In this document: in pieces, positions 63,836 through 64,000 of the stretch
How positions within the stretch are numbered: the stretch's first letter is position 1
How the letters are laid out: the number at the start of each line of letters is the position of its first letter
NCBI GenBank assembly: GCA_016794345.1
Contig: JAEUKE010000153.1
Location: 186,001-250,000, forward strand
Source of the DNA: Myxococcales bacterium
GTDB taxonomy: Bacteria; Myxococcota_A; Polyangia; Polyangiales; Polyangiaceae
Direction of reading: 5' to 3'
DNA length: 64,000 nt
Notes under the pieces: model-generated
What the model was told of the DNA's origin: nothing
Databases searched by the model: none
Seen by the model: the letters and a program-made list of their open reading frames with translations, nothing else
Position numbers and translations under genes: made by a program

Positions 63836-64000
63836 GTGAGCCGGGTTGCCATCGCTTCATTGGCGCTCGTCCTCGCGGCTTCCGGCTGCACCGTGGTGCT
63901 CTCCCCCGACGAAAGCCAGTGCGAGGCGGCCGCGGACTGCGCTGAGCGCGGCTTCGGGGACACGGCGAGCTGCGTGGACGGCGTCTGCGTGGACGGCGCG
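63836..64000 (+). CDS. Lipoprotein with Cys-rich repeat, N-terminal fragment cut by window end
   Basis: The frame opens at GTG 63,836 with a lipoprotein signal (VSRVAIASLALVLAASGC, Cys18), followed by ESQCEAAADCAERGFGD and CVDGVCVDGA, the start of a Cys-rich repeat like those in the Kelch protein at 56,388. Open to the window end. Possibly a binding or Kelch-type surface protein of the same kind. Confidence 0.65.
   Translation, partial: MSRVAIASLALVLAASGCTVVLSPDESQCEAAADCAERGFGDTASCVDGVCVDGA

Overview
This window carries a nearly complete purple-bacterial photosynthesis gene cluster (PGC, about 96 to 36,950) followed by a redox regulatory pair and a respiratory alternative complex III / caa3 oxidase operon (about 37,200 to 55,600), then a block of lipoproteins, a Ser/Thr kinase and PEGA/Kelch proteins (55,777 to 64,000). 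The DNA is GC-rich. The non-photosynthetic genes look like Myxococcota of the Polyangia type: a Kelch/Cys-rich protein with a MYXO-CTERM-like tail, a Hanks-type kinase overlapping a PEGA-domain protein, and lipoproteins with Ser/Thr/Gly linkers after the lipobox. The window therefore most likely comes from a phototrophic myxobacterium-like organism. Uncultured Myxococcota with PGCs have been reported, but this assignment is inference from gene content and has not been tested by phylogeny.

Region A (96-14,371, minus strand) is one tightly overlapping operon in the classical order bchF-bchN-bchB-bchH-bchL-bchM-lhaA-puhA-puhB-puhC-small orf-acsF-puhE, with a cut-off gene at the window edge. It makes chlorophyllide (aerobic AcsF cyclase, dark-operative LNB reductase, BchH, BchM) and assembles the reaction centre (H subunit and Puh factors). 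Region B (14,560-16,967, plus strand) is bchG-bchP-small membrane gene, divergent from bchF. It meets region C tail to tail at a HiPIP gene.

Region C (16,959-34,615, minus strand) is a superoperon: pucC/bch2-like, unknown multi-TM gene, bchI-bchD-bchO, a 54-residue membrane peptide, crtE-crtF, bchC-X-Y-Z, pufB-A-L-M-C and the HiPIP. A perfect 30-base palindrome separates pufBA (antenna) from pufLMC (reaction centre), as in the Rhodobacter puf message. PufM has an unusual Ala/Ser/Pro tail of about 80 residues. Three divergent or internal promoter regions carry TGT-N12-ACA boxes typical of PpsR/CrtJ; each of the four main boxes contains TTGACA pointing at the bch or puc gene it precedes. No ppsR gene is in the window.

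Region D (34,735-36,945) holds a divergent alpha/beta hydrolase, crtC, and a decayed crtD remnant that has lost its FAD-binding N-terminal part and an internal piece. Region E (37,218-42,128) holds a RegA/PrrA-type response regulator, a TPR lipoprotein, two DUF4331-type proteins and a RegB/PrrB-type sensor kinase. The kinase gene sits 3 bp behind the last cox gene. It keeps the GGxxNPF quinone motif but appears to lack the redox-active cysteine. Region F (42,132-55,618, minus strand) is actA-B-C-D-E-F, an acidic membrane protein, sco, coxB-A-C-D. This gives a quinol:cytochrome c/HiPIP oxidoreductase that does not need cytochrome bc1, plus an A2-type caa3 oxidase. Together the genes suggest a type II reaction centre with tetrahaem cytochrome and HiPIP donor that could be re-reduced through ACIII, with RegB reading the shared quinone pool.

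Not seen in the window: crtI, crtB, LH2 (puc) genes, bchE, ppsR/aerR, hemA, bc1 genes, RuBisCO, tRNA or rRNA genes, insertion sequences or CRISPR arrays.
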